DNA of 64,000 nt from Glebionis coronaria (Eukaryota; Streptophyta; Magnoliopsida; Asterales; Asteraceae): NCBI GenBank assembly GCA_025667525.1, contig CM046879.1, positions 386,779,039 through 386,843,038 on the forward strand. The letters are read 5' to 3'. The position numbers and the translations under genes were made by a program. Of this stretch, positions 1-13,584 are shown in pieces. The first letter of the stretch is position 1, and every line of letters begins with the position of its first letter. The notes below the pieces were generated by a model. The model searched no databases and had not been told where the DNA came from. It worked only from the letters and a program-made list of their open reading frames with translations.

Positions 1-38
1 ACTCAATCATCTTATGCATTTTAAAGATGACCGATACA

Positions 39-49
39 TTGGGGGAGAT
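39..49 (+). promoter_or_regulatory. Polypurine tract of copia element
   Basis: The purine-rich stretch TTGGGGGAGAT stands directly before an LTR that begins TGTTAG. This is the usual copia arrangement for priming plus-strand DNA synthesis. It shows that the LTR at 50 is a 3' LTR in plus orientation and that bases 1-38 are the tail of a plus-oriented internal region. Confidence 0.8.
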
Positions 50-418
50 TGTTAGCCCTATATTTTATATATAGTCGAACTAGAATATAATAGGTCATAT
101 TAGTCATTAATGGCCTTGTATTGTAATAGGTTAGTCGGGAAAACCGGACTTGGACTTTAAGCTAATATTGTATAAGTTACAGGCTCTAAGACCAAGACAA
201 GCCAAGCCCGGCCCATGGAAACAAACCCACGGCCCATGGAAAGCCCATGTGGTTCGTAGGTATATATACCCTCTTCCATGTGTGGAAGAGGGTGTTGGTT
301 TCATTTATTTTCTTTCTCTAATAGTAAAAACCTTCCACCATCCCTCTAGTTTTCCCTCTCTACTTTTCTTCTCTTTCTCTCTCTAAATATTGTGTTACGG
401 ATTGAAGTGGGATTAATA
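50..418 (+). repeat. Copia LTR, plus orientation
   Basis: It starts TGTTAG after a polypurine tract and matches the reverse complement of 3977-4200 over the shared part: the TATATATACCC region, the CTCTTCCATGTGTG block, the CT-rich stretch and ATTGTGTTA(C/T)GGATTGA. The end at about 418 is set by alignment to the other copy, which ends ATTAACA where this one reads ATTAATA. A TATA-like TATATATA lies at 261-268. Directly after 418 the minus-strand integrase remnant begins with no spacer. Confidence 0.8.
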
Positions 419-1020
419 GTTGTACACCCTATAATCTTTACTGTGAGTAGAGTACCCAACTATGAATCCTTCGTCTACTTTCCCATCAAATTTAGGAAAA
501 TCCTCACTGGTGTTTGAATGTTGACAGGAAATCAAAAAGGTTTAAGGTGATTGATATTTGGAACTTTTCCAGTTAACGGTTCAAATAGAGTTTTGTGGTG
601 AGGGTTAGTCACTGATACCCTGTTGAGAACATAACATGCAGTATTAGTTGCCTCTGTCCAAAACATGGTAGGTAATTTAGCTTCAGCTAACATGGTTTTG
701 GCTGCTTATATTAAGGTTTTATTATTTCTTTCATAACCCCATGTTGTTGTGGAGTTCTAGTAGTAATATAGTCCCTATTAATTTCCTTTGACCCACATAG
801 TGGTATTAGCTTAGCATTCTTTAATTCAGTCCCATTGTCACACCTGATAGACTTCACCTTTTGGTCAACTGGTTTTAATCATGGTGATAAAGTCCTTGAG
901 TATAGGATATGTATCATCCTAGTTTCTAAGAAGAAGACCCAAGAGAACCTAGTAAAATCATCAGTAACCACCAGATAAAGGTATTTGTGATCAATACTTC
1001 TAATGGATGTTGGACCAAAA
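419..1020 (-). pseudogene. Copia integrase remnant
   Basis: Read on the minus strand, this encodes pieces of the copia integrase catalytic core. From 1020 downward one finds [20 protein letters not shown], then [16 protein letters not shown] residues, then KKVKSIRCDNGTE-like residues near 840-870. A PNMVLAEAKLPTMFWTEATN-like block follows at 650-710, and a DEGFIVGYSTHSK-like block at 430-470. The order is right for an integrase running leftwards. Frameshifts and stops interrupt it. It ends at 419, where an LTR of opposite orientation starts, so the reverse transcriptase half is absent on this side. Confidence 0.85.
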
Positions 1021-1870
<850 letters not shown>

Positions 1871-3592
1871 AGATTTAGATCTTGATGAGGGTTAATCTAC
1901 AACAACAACAAAAAATATACAAAAGTTAGTGTATTAAGGGGACCCAAGTCATCTCTGACTTGAGTCTGCCTTGTGGGTTATTTGAGTTTATCCATTTAGA
2001 TTGATGATATCCACCATTGTTCTTGGATTCCCTTTGCATCATATTAGGTCTATCAGTTTGCCAAGAACAACTTGATGAGGTCTTAACAGTAGTTCCCCAT
2101 TGTCCTCCACCAAAATGCATGTGGTCATTAACAGAATGTTGATTGCGATACACTTCAGATCTTTTCTTTGATGATTTATTCTAAAAATATAAACTTGTAG
2201 GTCTATCCTCTTAGAAAATAGGTTTGGAAGTGATTCTTCTCCTATTAGTAGAAACTAAAGAAGAGTTGCTCCTACTAGTAGGAAATGGTCTAGTAGTAGG
2301 ATTAAGCCCACTATGAGGAACCTGTCTACTAGAAGAAACTGGTACTGGTCTACCAGTAGGGACATATTGGTTCTATCAACTGTACCTACCAAGTCTTTGC
2401 TCATAGTAATCACAATCTTTAATTAGATGAAACTTACTACCACGCACAAAACAAGTTTTTAAAGATAAAGAACTTTTATTCAAATGACTTATTTTACTAC
2501 TTCCATTCTGATTACAATAATTCCTATGAGCTTCCACATTACTATTACAAGAAAAACTAGGATTAATACCAATGGAATGGGGTTCTTGGGAAAATCTCTC
2601 TTGAAAGGATTTGGGTACTCCTACTCTAGAGTTTGATTCTTAGAAGTCATTGGTCTTTGGGCATGGGGTAAAAGACTTTTCACTTGAATTACAAGAGGCA
2701 ACATCATTCTCTTGGGTTATGAGGAATTGCCATTGAATTACAAGAAACAAAGTAATTAGAATCGATATCACTTTTATTAGAGTTATGAAGTTGTGATTAA
2801 TGTAAATTAATGTGGTTTGAAAGAGGCATGAATGTCCTTGTGACAGGTTGAGGAACAACATGCATTCTTACAACTATGACAAACCTATTGCGTAGAGGTT
2901 TACCTTTCACATATTCAAGGGTAGTGTCAAACACACTAGGTAGAAAAGAATCAAAAATATCATTTGGTCCAAGACAATTGTCAAATCCTAAAACAATTTT
3001 ATCCCTACTAGACATGGAGCTATCTATTAAATTAACTAAGTTTTTAGAGGAACTTGTCCATTTATCAAACCTAGCAAAGGCATTATCTAGCTTAGTTTGT
3101 AGCTCCTGCTTCTCTTTGTTTACCTCAGTATTAAGTTTTTTAGAATATTTTAGCAAATTAGATGTGTTTTCTAGGTCAATATTTAACACTCTAATCTTTT
3201 CCTCATATTCCAACTAACAATTTTGAAACCACACATTTTGTTTTTCTAAAGTTTTAAGAGAGCTTTTATATGCTTCAACTTCTATGTAGTATTCCTTATA
3301 TTGAGCATCTAAATAGAATATTGTTTTTGAAGTTCAACATATTTATCTTCACAACCAAAAGGGAAATTTTGTACCTGGGGAGTGACTCTCACCAATGCAT
3401 ATTCTCCTTCCTCATCGGTCTCATCATCACATCCAACAATCATAATGTAGATGTCAGCAACTGGTTGTTCTTCCCCATTCTCCTCATGCTCAGACCAATT
3501 CACCATAGTAACGAGTGAGACTAAAGCTTTGGATTTCTATGGCTATTGATCTTCAATCTTGGAGGCTTAGTATATAGTCTTGGCTTGTGCAT
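1871..3592 (-). pseudogene. Copia gag-pol spacer with coiled-coil segment
   Basis: This minus-strand stretch links the gag zinc knuckle to the protease. The longest open piece (2797-3213, 138 codons) starts MEYEEKIRVLNIDLENTSNL and is rich in heptad-spaced L/I/V with many K and E. It is a predicted coiled coil of the kind seen between gag and protease in some plant copia polyproteins. An acidic stretch (3309-3506, containing EHEENGEE) precedes it. The part nearer the protease (2163-2640) contains degenerate CTACTAGTAGG-like repeats and no long frame. The assignment rests on position and composition. Confidence 0.6.
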
Positions 3593-3913
3593 TCCTGTTT
3601 TTGCATTCCCTAACAAAGTGACCTTTTGCAGGCATTTGAAGCACTTAACCTTGCTTCTATCGAACCTTGCATCCTCATTTTTGTTAAATTAGAACTTCCT
3701 TCCAGCCTTCTTCTGAAACTTGTTGACTCTCAAAGAGAGCATAGCCATTTACCATTTGAGATCTATTTTCTCCATGTCCACCTTCTCAACCTGATTCAAG
3801 TATTCATATGCCAATTGTTGTTGAGGCTTAGTGTCAACAACAAAGGAATGAAGAACATCCTCAACAACATTACCAGACGTGATGGTGACAAAAGAACTAT
3901 AATTGTGAGACAT
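3593..3913 (-). pseudogene. Copia gag C-terminal remnant with zinc knuckle
   Basis: From an ATG at 3911-3913 (minus strand) the reading MSHNYSSFVTITSGNVVED leads into a DLKW-type region of copia gag. Next come R-V-N-K-F-Q-K-K-A-G-R-K-like residues and a CCHC knuckle near 3600-3640 (CFKC, then GHFVREC). Two in-frame TAA codons occur before the knuckle, and one base is missing inside it, so GHFVREC is in a different frame from CFKC. The N-terminal capsid part expected upstream is missing: only about 60 bp separate the ATG from the LTR. No standard tRNA primer site is visible next to the LTR. Confidence 0.8.
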
Positions 3914-3976
3914 GTATGAAGCGGATGAAGAGTGGGTAGGACTTCCAGTATATGGATTCTTAGTACTGGTAGTACT

Positions 3977-4200
3977 TGTTAATCATAAATCAATCCATAA
4001 CACAATATTTAGATTAGATCTAGAGAGAGAAAAAGAAGAAAGTGGAGAGAGAAACTAGAGAGAGAAAAGAAAGAGAATGATGGAAGGTAAACATTACAAG
4101 AGAGAGAAATTAAATGAACCAACACCCTCTTTCACACATGGAAGAGGGTTTATATACCTACGAGCTTGGTGGGCTTGTGGGCTTTGTTACATGGGTCGGG
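3977..4200 (-). repeat. Copia 5' LTR fragment, minus orientation
   Basis: The reverse complement matches the plus-strand LTR at 50-418 from about its position 200 to its end, finishing GATTAACA at 3977. The U3 start is missing because Tekay element A begins at 4201 (TGTAAAACCC). The missing piece should lie beyond the 3' end of A, outside the window. Confidence 0.8.
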
Positions 4201-6639
4201 TGTAAAACCCGCTTTAAAAACCCTAAGAGCATTAAATGCATGAATTTACGGTTAAATTTAAACTTTCTAATTAATTAATATACGCCATGAATCATGAATA
4301 TCTGATACGAATTATATTTATATTAATTAATAATACTAAGTATTACGTATGTAAACATGCATGTAAATGCACGATAGGTATTCATGTATAATACTTAAAC
4401 TATGCAAGATATAAAACACGAACATTTAACGAACACACATGTATATAATTTAGTCACAAAAATAAAGTATGTGTAAGTATGTGTGTGTGTGTGTCCGCGG
4501 ACAAACAAGAAGGAAAGAGGCGCCCAAAAGCCCAAGTCTAATATTTAGCCTCATGTGATTAAACTAGGAATCATAAAACATAAACACAAAACTGTAGCAA
4601 AACCCTAAACACTTTTTCTCTCCTCCTTTTCTCCCTTGGCCGCTGCGATCAACAAAAACTACAAGGAAGATTCATTTTTATCTTTGTTTGAACAAGGTAT
4701 CGTGTTCGTTTTCATTCCTTTTTAATCACGGTTTTGGTATCTCGAATCCTTTTCTTTTCCTTTTCATTTGTTTATGATATGATCAAGAATTGTTAAAAAC
4801 TAAATAAGAAAACATGCATTTATGTTAGATCAACCAAGAATTTAACCAATAATGGTTTATGGGAGGTTTGTTTGTCTCGATCGTAACCCAACCGAGACCA
4901 CAAGGGGTCTCAGTGGTGTCGCGTGACCAACAGCCGCAAGCCCCATATGGTTTGGCATTGGATTTAAACCACCAGTCGCAACCCATGGTTGGCGGTGGTG
5001 GTATTGTGGTTGGCAGCCGCAAAGACCAAGACCCACGGTGGGGTTCATGGCCCAAGCAGTGGGAACCGAGGCCCAAGAGGGGGGCTCGGTGGGTATTAGA
5101 CGCAAGAAGAGGGAACACCAGTGGTGGCTGGGGGTTAGTTTGGTTCTGGCGCAGTATCAAGCCGGGAGCCTTGGATCTCGGTGAGGTGTTTGTGGCTTAG
5201 AAGAGTCACGACAGTGAGAGGCCGCAGCCTTTGGGCTGTGGTGCTCGGTTTTCGGGTCTCGTAATGGAGCTCGGGAACTTGACATTTTTCAAGACCACGC
5301 AAATAAACCAACAAGTAAAAATAGTTTATGTTATGTTTTAATTAATTAATTGTATTAATTATTTTATGGTTTAATTAAAATTAAACTTTATTTAAATAAA
5401 ATCATGATATAACATGTATGTACATTTATTTAAATAAACTTATGTTACAATAATTAATTATTTAATTATTGATGTACATTGAATTAATTAATTAAAAATT
5501 GGGTTAATTAATTAATATCTTTTATGATAAAGTTTAATAACATGGAATATGAAATATTATTAATTAATATTATTATAATAACATGACATGACATTATTAA
5601 TTAATAATAATAAGTTAGCTAAGTATATATTATTTATTAAACTTTATAATATAATTATACATGATATAAAATAAGCATACGATAAAATATGGAAACATAC
5701 TAAGTATGGTAACATGTTATTTATGGAATCACATTAAATATGGTAACATGCTATTTATGGAATCACATTAAATATGGTAACATGCTATTTATAGAAACAT
5801 GATAACTATGGAAACTTTCTATTTTTCGAAACTTATTATTTAAGGAAACTTGCTACTTTTGGAATGTTACTATATACGGAAACCTGCTTTTTTGGAAAGT
5901 TACTATATATAGAAACCTGCTATTTTTAGAAAGTTACCCATTATGTTATAACGAGTACTATAACACTTAAAACATGAAACACGCGAATCTAAAACACATG
6001 AAATTATAAGAAACACATGATTAAAACATGAAATAATAAGACAAGACAAGAACAAGTATAATAAGTATGAACGCGTTAAGTAAACTAAATAACAAGTATG
6101 TATAAGTAAGACCGACTCTTATTCCTGTCCCTTCATTATGTAGCTATCGTGAAGTCGGAGTGATCTTCTACATTCGCTATCGTTTTCATTTACTGGACAT
6201 AAGGTACGTATATTCCGTCCTTCAGTAAGGACATCTTTCTTCCTATATTAGGATTCCCCGTTTGTAGCCATTTGTTTTTCCGTGTAGTTTAAGTGTCTTA
6301 AACACATTAGTATATGTATGATTATTTTAGATTGCCTAAGCTATATACATGCATGCCAGTTTCACCTAGTTGTGGGGGTTCCATAACCATAGCACTGGAG
6401 GCACCGGTGTTATGACTCTTCTTCGGTGAGAGTGATTGCTCGCAGCATCCCTATACAGTATTTGGCCTTTGTTATTATTATCATGTGCGGCGAATGGGTG
6501 CATCCTAGGACAAGTAGTATGATTTCATGGTAACTGCGGTGTGTGCCTTGCATCCGTTACAGGGGATGATCCCTCTACTCATTTATATATATTAATTAGA
6601 GGCAACCCCTCTAATTGCATGACGAGGTCACCCTTCTCA
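4201..6639 (+). repeat. Element A 5' LTR, first part
   Basis: Starts TGTAAAACCCGC, identical to the starts of both LTRs of element D (36967, 48842), and follows them in order through an AT-rich part, a GC-richer block (4857-5280), a second AT-rich part with degenerate GGAAAC-TTGCTA repeats (5690-5940), and the CATGACGAGGTCACCC block. It is more diverged than the D LTRs are from each other. The sequence resumes at 13585 after element B. Open frames of about 110 codons within 4825-5200 have no family similarity I recognise and fall in the LTR, so they are not called as genes. Confidence 0.85.
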
Positions 6640-8900
6640 TGTGACAACCCTAGATTTTGGATTTGTCACTTTTGACTCTTAGACTTTGATTATGTATTGA
6701 GTGTGCGTTTATGTGTTATACGTTTGTGTTTGAGACTTTGACTTAGGTTCGGACATCGTTTATTTAGTACAGGGCCGATATATGATGATTCGATGGGAAT
6801 AGTTCGTGCTCATGAGTTCGCATGGATGTGACTATGAAGTGATATGGCATGTTTGAGGTCATTTTATGTGTATGTAAATAGCTATGGTTATTATAGTTCT
6901 ATTTTACTTTTCTAGTGTACGTATGTAATATTGTGTACGTAATATTATTACGTAATTATATAAGTAAGAATTTAGTGGTTTAGTTTATTAGCTTCGGGTT
7001 AGTCTAGAAGTGTTCATAGATTTATTTAGGAGTCGTGGATAATAAAATTTATTAGAATAAAATTTTATATTGATTTAGTTTTTATAATAAAAATTAAGAT
7101 GTAAACTTTCTTTTAATTAACTCTAAAAGCCCAAGGTCTTAATAACAAATAGGGGTTTTACAAATAAGGAAGTATTTGGACAAAACAAAGATTAGACAAA
7201 AAAAATATAAAATATTATACGGTAGTTAAAAAAATAAAATAACCAGACGGTTGAAAAAAGGGCTTTTTGAGTTAATCATGTGATGGATTAGGGTTTTTAA
7301 TTTTCTGGAATTAATATAATTTAGGGCTTGAATTTGGTAATTAATGAAGGGTTTTTAGGGTTTAAAATCGGTTTTTAGGGTTTAAATCGGATTAGTCAGG
7401 AACTGTCGCTAATCTGTCAGAATCCGTCACTAAACTGTCTCAGAAACTGTCGCTAATGTCTGGGCAGATTTTAGGTAAAATCGTTTTGGTCATAACTTAT
7501 TCGTTTTTAAAGATTTTTAGGTGATTCAAAGGCCAAATATTATGTACTCGGAACGTACTTTTCAAATTATCAGAATGTATAGCCTATGGAGGTTAGTAGC
7601 TTGGTCGAATTATTTGTACAAGTGTCGAGTTCAAGATTAATGTTTGTACGACAAGGCTTAAAAATCATGTTTTGGGTATTTTAGGTTTATGGGCACTTAG
7701 AGGGCTAACATAGGGCTGACTTGGGATAGGATTTGAGATGTATCCATCATAGGTATTGTTACATTGATGAAGGATTCGAGTTCCGGAGTGAATGTTGACG
7801 TGTGTATTATTGTATTATGTGCTTTAGGTAATTGGTTGTTCGTGAGGAGACTTTGGATTGCTTTCGCAAGTGAGTTCATAGTCACATTTTAACCAAGTTG
7901 TTAAATATTTTTTCTAGTATGGGATGGAGATGACACTTGTGGTGTTATAAAAATATTTTGGTACTATAATTTTATAAATGTTTGGACATAAGTATGTTAT
8001 TGTATGTGATGCATGCTTATGTGTTCTCATATGTGCTTTGATATGTGTTCGTATATATGAATCCTTTTTGGGTTATGATTGGCTTTGGTACATAGATGTA
8101 TGGGCGTCTATGGGACCAGTTGTGATGTGTGTGGAGCATGGGGCACGATCCGTCCTAAGTACTTGTGCATCGTCTCCTTGGAGGCAAGATATCTCGACGG
8201 GGATATGGTTCATCTTCCACTAGTTGTGTGGGAAAGATCCGAATAGTGTGGTGCGTTGTTCTTTTGTGTGTGTGACATGATGCTTCTTGATTGTTATAGT
8301 GTGGTGCTTTGTTCTTTTATGTGTGATGGGATACTTCTTGATTGTTACAGTGTGCTTTGTTAATTGTAGTTCTGATTGGTAGTTGGTTTGAGTTATGTTG
8401 TAGGTGCATTTAACATGATTATCACATTATGGTCTATTGCTTTTACTTGTTTTCTCCAACTTATTTACAGCGGTTGGCAAGGTTTCTTAAGATGTTTTGA
8501 TAACTTAAACCTATGTTTTCACCAACTTTATGTTGACAGATTTTAGTGTCATTTTCAGGTGGGATAGTTGAGAAGGATGATGTTAGAAGTGGCTAGAGTC
8601 TAGAGGCTGCTAGGATTGCATTAGGAGGAATCCCTTTCCTCTTAGTCTTTATTTTATGTTTGAATAAGTAGTACATTTTAGACACCTATATGTTTGATGT
8701 TTGTTTATTTGTTTGTCTTTGGTAAGAGGTAGGCCTGTTACCTACTTACCTAGACTCCTATATTTAGTTGAGATATTGTCATGACATTTTGTCCCCATTT
8801 ATGACATTTCTTTTGCATTTAGTTTTCTCTATAGAGACACCGTTTGTTGTGATGATATCCATACGTCACGCCCCATATTTCGCCATGGTGGGGTGTGACC
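6640..8900 (+). repeat. Element B 5' LTR
   Basis: Begins TGTGACAACCC and ends GGTGTGAC plus one base; the last base differs between the two LTRs (C at 8900, G at 13579) where CA would be usual. Compared with the 3' LTR it lacks about 210 bp (junction near 7273, present at about 11745-11953). A stem GTCACGCCCCA (8865-8875) pairs with TGGGGTGTGAC at the LTR end. Confidence 0.9.
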
Positions 8901-8903
8901 GAA

Positions 8904-9618
8904 TGGTATTAGAGACAATGGTTATAGAGAATTAGGTTGCCTAGTCCAGTAGCCTAGTCTATAGCTTAAGGGTCCATGCATTTAGGCGTCATAGGGGTTT
9001 GTGTGAATTTTATAATAATTGATGTGTTTGGATGTTATTTTTTCGATATTTGTTAAGTTATGAACTACTATGGTTCATACTTAACTACATGTTATTTCCT
9101 TTACGAGTTTTGACTAGTGCAGGTTGAACCATGGTCGTATACGCTAGTCATTGTTGGATTTTGTTTAATTATGTTTTCATGTTTTTAATACATTTTGAAT
9201 TTTGTCTACGCTGGTTCAGCTAGACTACGAGTTTATGTGTTGGATATGTTATTTTAATACATAGGATTTTGGATCTTATTTATGTTGTGGTTATGTGCTT
9301 ATATGAGTTATAGGATCTATGTGCTAATTTGAGTTGGTAGACTGATGTGTTATGTGTAGTATTAATTCTTATAACTGTCATCATAGGAGGGAGTACATTG
9401 GGGGAAGGGTAATTGTATAAGTATGGTGACCAACATAGTTATACAAGTATCACAACTTCAATGGATTCCTAAGTATGATTACATGAAAGAGGGTTGATAC
9501 ATGCCTGTATAGTTTATGTTGGTAGTGCATATGGTTATGATAGGTACGTGTATGGTAGTAAGTATACTACATTGGAGCATTTTAGCATTTATTAACGAAT
9601 GTCATATCTTATTATAGC
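8904..9618 (+). promoter_or_regulatory. Element B primer site and leader
   Basis: TGGTATTAGAGA at 8904-8915 is a one-base variant of the tRNA-iMet primer site TGGTATCAGAGC at the correct distance after the LTR. The rest, up to the gag ATG at 9619, holds no open frame that I recognise. Confidence 0.75.
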
Positions 9619-10963
9619 ATGGTGAATAGGCGAAATGGTACCGGAGGAAGTGGAGGTGGCAAAAATACCGACATGGCTGCTTTGATTGCTGCTCAAATGG
9701 GCAACATAATACCAACCATTGTTCAGCAGGTGACTAATAACCTGAACAACAACAACAACAATAACAATGGTCAAGGAGGAGGTGTAAATAATGGTTGTAG
9801 ATATAAGGCATTCACGTCTTGTGGTGCAAAAGAGTATGATGGGAAAGGTGGCGCGGTAGTACTTACCTAATGGATTGAGAAGATAGAGAATGTGATTCAG
9901 ATGAGCGGTTGTTTACCCAATCAGAGGGTCATGTATGTAACCGGATCATTAGTGGGGAAGGCTTTAACTTGGTAAAATACTCAAGTTCAAGCAAGAGAGA
10001 GAGTTGCTGTAAATGCTATGGTCTGGGACGACTTTAAGGCTCTTATGACTACGGAGTTTTGTCCAAGCAATGAAATGGAGAAGCTGGAGAATGAGTTTTG
10101 GGGACATACTATGGTTGGAGGTGCTCATGTAGAGTTCACGGATCGTTTCCAGGAGTTGGCGAAATTGGTACCTCACTTTGTTACCGAGGAGGCGAACAAG
10201 ATTAAACGATACATCACCGGGTTGCCCTCGCAGATCAAGGGAATGATTAAGGCTACTCAGCCTAACACAATACAACAAGCCACACTGACGGCAGGAATAC
10301 TTACTGAGGAGGCGGTAGCAAGTGGAACCTTGGGAAAATCTGGAGAAAAGCAGAAGGAGCTAGAAGAAGCAGAGCATGACGAGAACAATTGGGAAGCCAA
10401 TAAGAAAATGAGGGATGGGAGAACTTCGTGGCGACAGCTGATGGTGGGTATGCGAGAAATAATCCACAGTGTCCTACATGTTTTAAGCATCATAGAAGTG
10501 GTATGCCGTGCGTGGTGTGTTTTAATTGCCAAAGGCTGGGACATTTAGCTAGGGACTGCCGAGCACCTACTCTAAATGCAGCACCCGCACATGCGGTTAG
10601 AGCGGCTATGCAAGAGGTACTTGTTTTGAGTGTGGAGATCCAAGACAGTACAAGAATAGTTGCGAGCTGTTGAGAAGAGCATCAAGACAAGCTAAAAAAC
10701 CGTTAGCACTGGAAGGGAATCACGATAATAGGGACACGGGACATCAGAACAACGTAGGTCGCAACACGCGAAACAGAAACAACGGGGATCGTAAAGGAGG
10801 AAGATTTTACTATGCTGATGCAGTGGAGGTCATGCAGAACCCGAATGTGGAGACAGGTATGTTTTCATTAGGAGATCATTGTGCTATCTTACTATTAGGT
10901 TCGGAAACCCACTTTAGCTTTGTGCCTACCCAAACTAGTACGTGTGTTGAAGGTGAGCCCTAG
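9619..10963 (+). pseudogene. Element B gag and protease remnant
   Basis: The ATG at 9619 opens a Tekay-type gag with a G/N-rich N-terminus, then YDGKGGAVVLT and WIEKIENV (capsid-like retrotransposon gag domain). DDFKALMTTEFCPSNEMEKL, DRFQELAKLVPHFVTEEANK and YITGLPSQIKGMI follow. Stops at 9868 (TAA) and 9973 (TAA) and frame changes near 10430-10540 and 10670 break it. A zinc-binding region (CPTCFKHHRSGMPC, then CFNCQRLGHLARDC) lies near 10450-10560. The protease start (NPNVETGMFSLGDHCAILL, 10830-10900) lacks the DSG catalytic motif, reading LGSET where FDSGA is expected. Translation ends at 10963. The gene is dead and its polyprotein would have no polymerase. Confidence 0.85.
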
Positions 10964-11102
10964 GATAGAGACCCTTGGGTACTCAATATATGTTACAGGT
11001 GATGAGAAAGAGGAAGTAGAGGAAGCCTTCTTTGATTACGGGACGTAGTTGTTGTGCTTAGGGAGTAAATCTCGGGATGAGATTTCTATTAGGAGAGAGT
11101 GA
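10964..11102 (+). promoter_or_regulatory. Element B 3' non-coding end and polypurine tract
   Basis: A short stretch containing AAATCTCGGGATGAGATTTC, which resembles the TTTCGGGACGAAATTTC-like motif found just before the 3' LTR in many plant gypsy elements. It ends with the purine tract AGGAGAGAGTGA (11091-11102) abutting the LTR. The protease remnant runs almost directly into this 3' end, which marks the internal deletion of pol. Confidence 0.75.
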
Positions 11103-13579
11103 TGTGAGAACCCTAGATTTTGGATTTGTCACTTTTGACTCTTTGACTTTGATTATGTGTTGAGTGTGCGTTTATGTGTTATATGTTTGTGTTTGAGACT
11201 TTGACTTGGGTTCGGACATCGTTTATTTAGTACGGCGCCGATATATGATGATTTGATGGGAATAGTTCATGCTCATGAGTTCGCATGGATGTGACTATGA
11301 AGTGATATGGCATGTTTGAGGTCATTTTATGTGTATGTAAATAGCTATGGTTATTATAGTGCTATTTTACTTTTCGAGAGTACGTATGTAATATTGTGTA
11401 CGTAACATTATTACGTAATTATATAAGTAAGCATTTAGTGGTTTAGTTTATTAGCTTCGTGTTAGTCTAGAAGTGTTCATAGATTTATTTAGGAGTCGTG
11501 GATAATAAAACTTATAGAATAAAGTTTCATAAAATAAATTTTATACTGATTTAGTTTTTATAAAAAAATTAAGATGTAAACTTTCTTTTAAATAACTTTA
11601 AAAGTCCAAGGCTTTAATAATAAATAGGAGTTTTATAAATAAGGAAGTATTTGGACAAAACAAATTTTAGACAAAAAATATAAAAAAAATATACGGTAGT
11701 TAAAAAAATAATAACGACGGTTGAAAAAAAGGGCTTTTTGAGTTGGGCTTGGACTAGAACTTGTTTTTATGTTATATATTACCTTAACCAAACAAAACAC
11801 AAAAGAAACCAAAAAAAAAAGAACGGACGCAGCAAGAAAGAAAAAAGGGAAGAAAAACTTAGGGTTTTCAAAGTCTTGATCTTTGGTCAATTAAGGTATA
11901 GTATGTTTTAATCTTTTTTCTTATTTAATCAATTATGTTTAAATCATGTAATTAATCATATGATGGATTAGGGTTTTTAGTTTTATGGATTTAATATAAC
12001 TTAGGGCTTGAATTTGTTAATTAATAAAGGGTTTTTAGGGTTTAAAATCGTTTTTAGGGTTTAAATCGGATTAGTCAGGAACTGTTGCTAATCTGTCAGA
12101 ATCCGTCACTAAACTGTCTCAGAAACTGTCATTAATGTCTGGGCAGATTTTAGGTAAAATCGTTTTGGTCATAACTTATTCGTTTTTAAAGCTTTTTGGG
12201 TGATTCAAAAGCCTAAAATTATGTACTCGAAACATACTTTTCAAATAATCAAAATGTTTAGCCTATGGATGTCAGTAGCTTGGTCCAATTATTTGTACAA
12301 GTGTCGAGTTCAAGATTAATGTTTGTACGACAAGGCTTAAAAATCATGTTTTGGGTATTTTAAGTTTATGGGCACTTAGAGGGCTAACATGGGGATAAGT
12401 TGGGATAGGATTTGAGATGTATGCATCATAGGGATTGTTACATTGATGAAGGATTAGAGTTCCGGAGTCAATGTTGATGTGTGTATTATTGTTTATGTGC
12501 TTTAGGTAATTGGTTGTTCGTGAGGAGACTTTGAATTGCTTTTGCAAGGTGAGTTCATAGTCCCATTTTAACTAAGTTTTTAAATGTTTTTTTCTAGTAT
12601 GGGATGGAGATGACACTTGTGGTGTTCTTAAAATGTTTTGGTACTATATTTTTATAAATGTTTGGACATAAGTGTGTTATTGTGTGACATGCGTGCCTAT
12701 GTGTTCTCATATGTGCTTTGATATGTGTTCTTATATGTGAATCTTTTTTGGGTTGTGATTGGCGTTGGTACATAGATGTGTGGGCGTCTCTGGGACCAGT
12801 TTTGATGTGTGTGGAGTGTAAGACATGATCCGTCCTGAGTACTTATGCATCGTCTCCTCGAAGGCAAGATATCTTGACGGGGATATGGTTCATCTTCCAC
12901 TAGTGGTGTGGGAAAGATCCGGATCATGTGATGCGTTGTTCTTTTGTGTGTGTGACATGATGCTTCTTGATTGTTATAGTGTGGTGCTTTGTTCTTTTAT
13001 GTGTGATGGGATACTTCTTGATTGTCATAGTGTGCTTTGTGAATTGTAGATGTGATTGGTAGATGGTTTGAGTTTTGTTTTAGGTGCATTTAACATGATT
13101 ATCATATTATGGTTCATTGCTTTAACTTTTTTTCTTCAACTTATTTACAGCAGTTGACAAGGTTTCTTAAGACGTTTTGGTAACTTAAACCTATGTTCTC
13201 ACCAACTTTATGTTGACATATTTTAGTGTCATTTTCAGGTAGGATGGTTGAGAAGGATGATGTTAGAAGTGGCTAGAGTCTAAAGGCTGCTAGGATTGCA
13301 TTAGGAGGAATCCCTTTCCTTTTAGTCTTTATTTTAAGTTTGAATAAGTAGTACATTTTAGACACCTATATGTTTGATGTTTGTTTATTGTTTGTCTTTG
13401 GTAAGAGGTAGGCCTGTTACCTACTTACCTAGACTCCTGCATTTAGTTGAGATATTGTCATGACATTGTGTCGCCATTTATGACATTTGTTTTACATTTA
13501 GTTTTCTCTATAGACACACCGTTTGTTGTGATGATATCCATACCTCACGCCCCATATTCCGCCATGGTGGGGTGTGACG
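11103..13579 (+). repeat. Element B 3' LTR
   Basis: Begins TGTGAGAACCC (one change from the 5' copy) and is collinear with 6640-8900 apart from about 210 bp that it retains and small differences throughout. It is followed directly by the target duplication TCTCA. No coding frame of note. Confidence 0.9.
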
Positions 13580-13584
13580 TCTCA

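Larger units (their letters stand above)
6640..13579 (+). mobile_element. Tekay element B, pol-less deletion derivative
   Basis: Two direct LTRs (6640-8900 and 11103-13579) flank a 2.2-kb interior. The element is bordered by the direct repeat TCTCA (6635-6639 and 13580-13584), a 5-bp target duplication inside the LTR of element A. The interior has a degraded primer site, gag, two zinc-finger remnants and a short protease remnant, then passes directly to the 3' non-coding end and polypurine tract. Reverse transcriptase, RNase H and integrase are absent. It could only have moved with help from a relative, or lost pol after insertion. Confidence 0.9.

Noticed and set aside
4825..5200. Frames of about 110 codons on both strands
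   Set aside because: They lie in the GC-rich block of the element A LTR; the matching block in D does not keep the frame.
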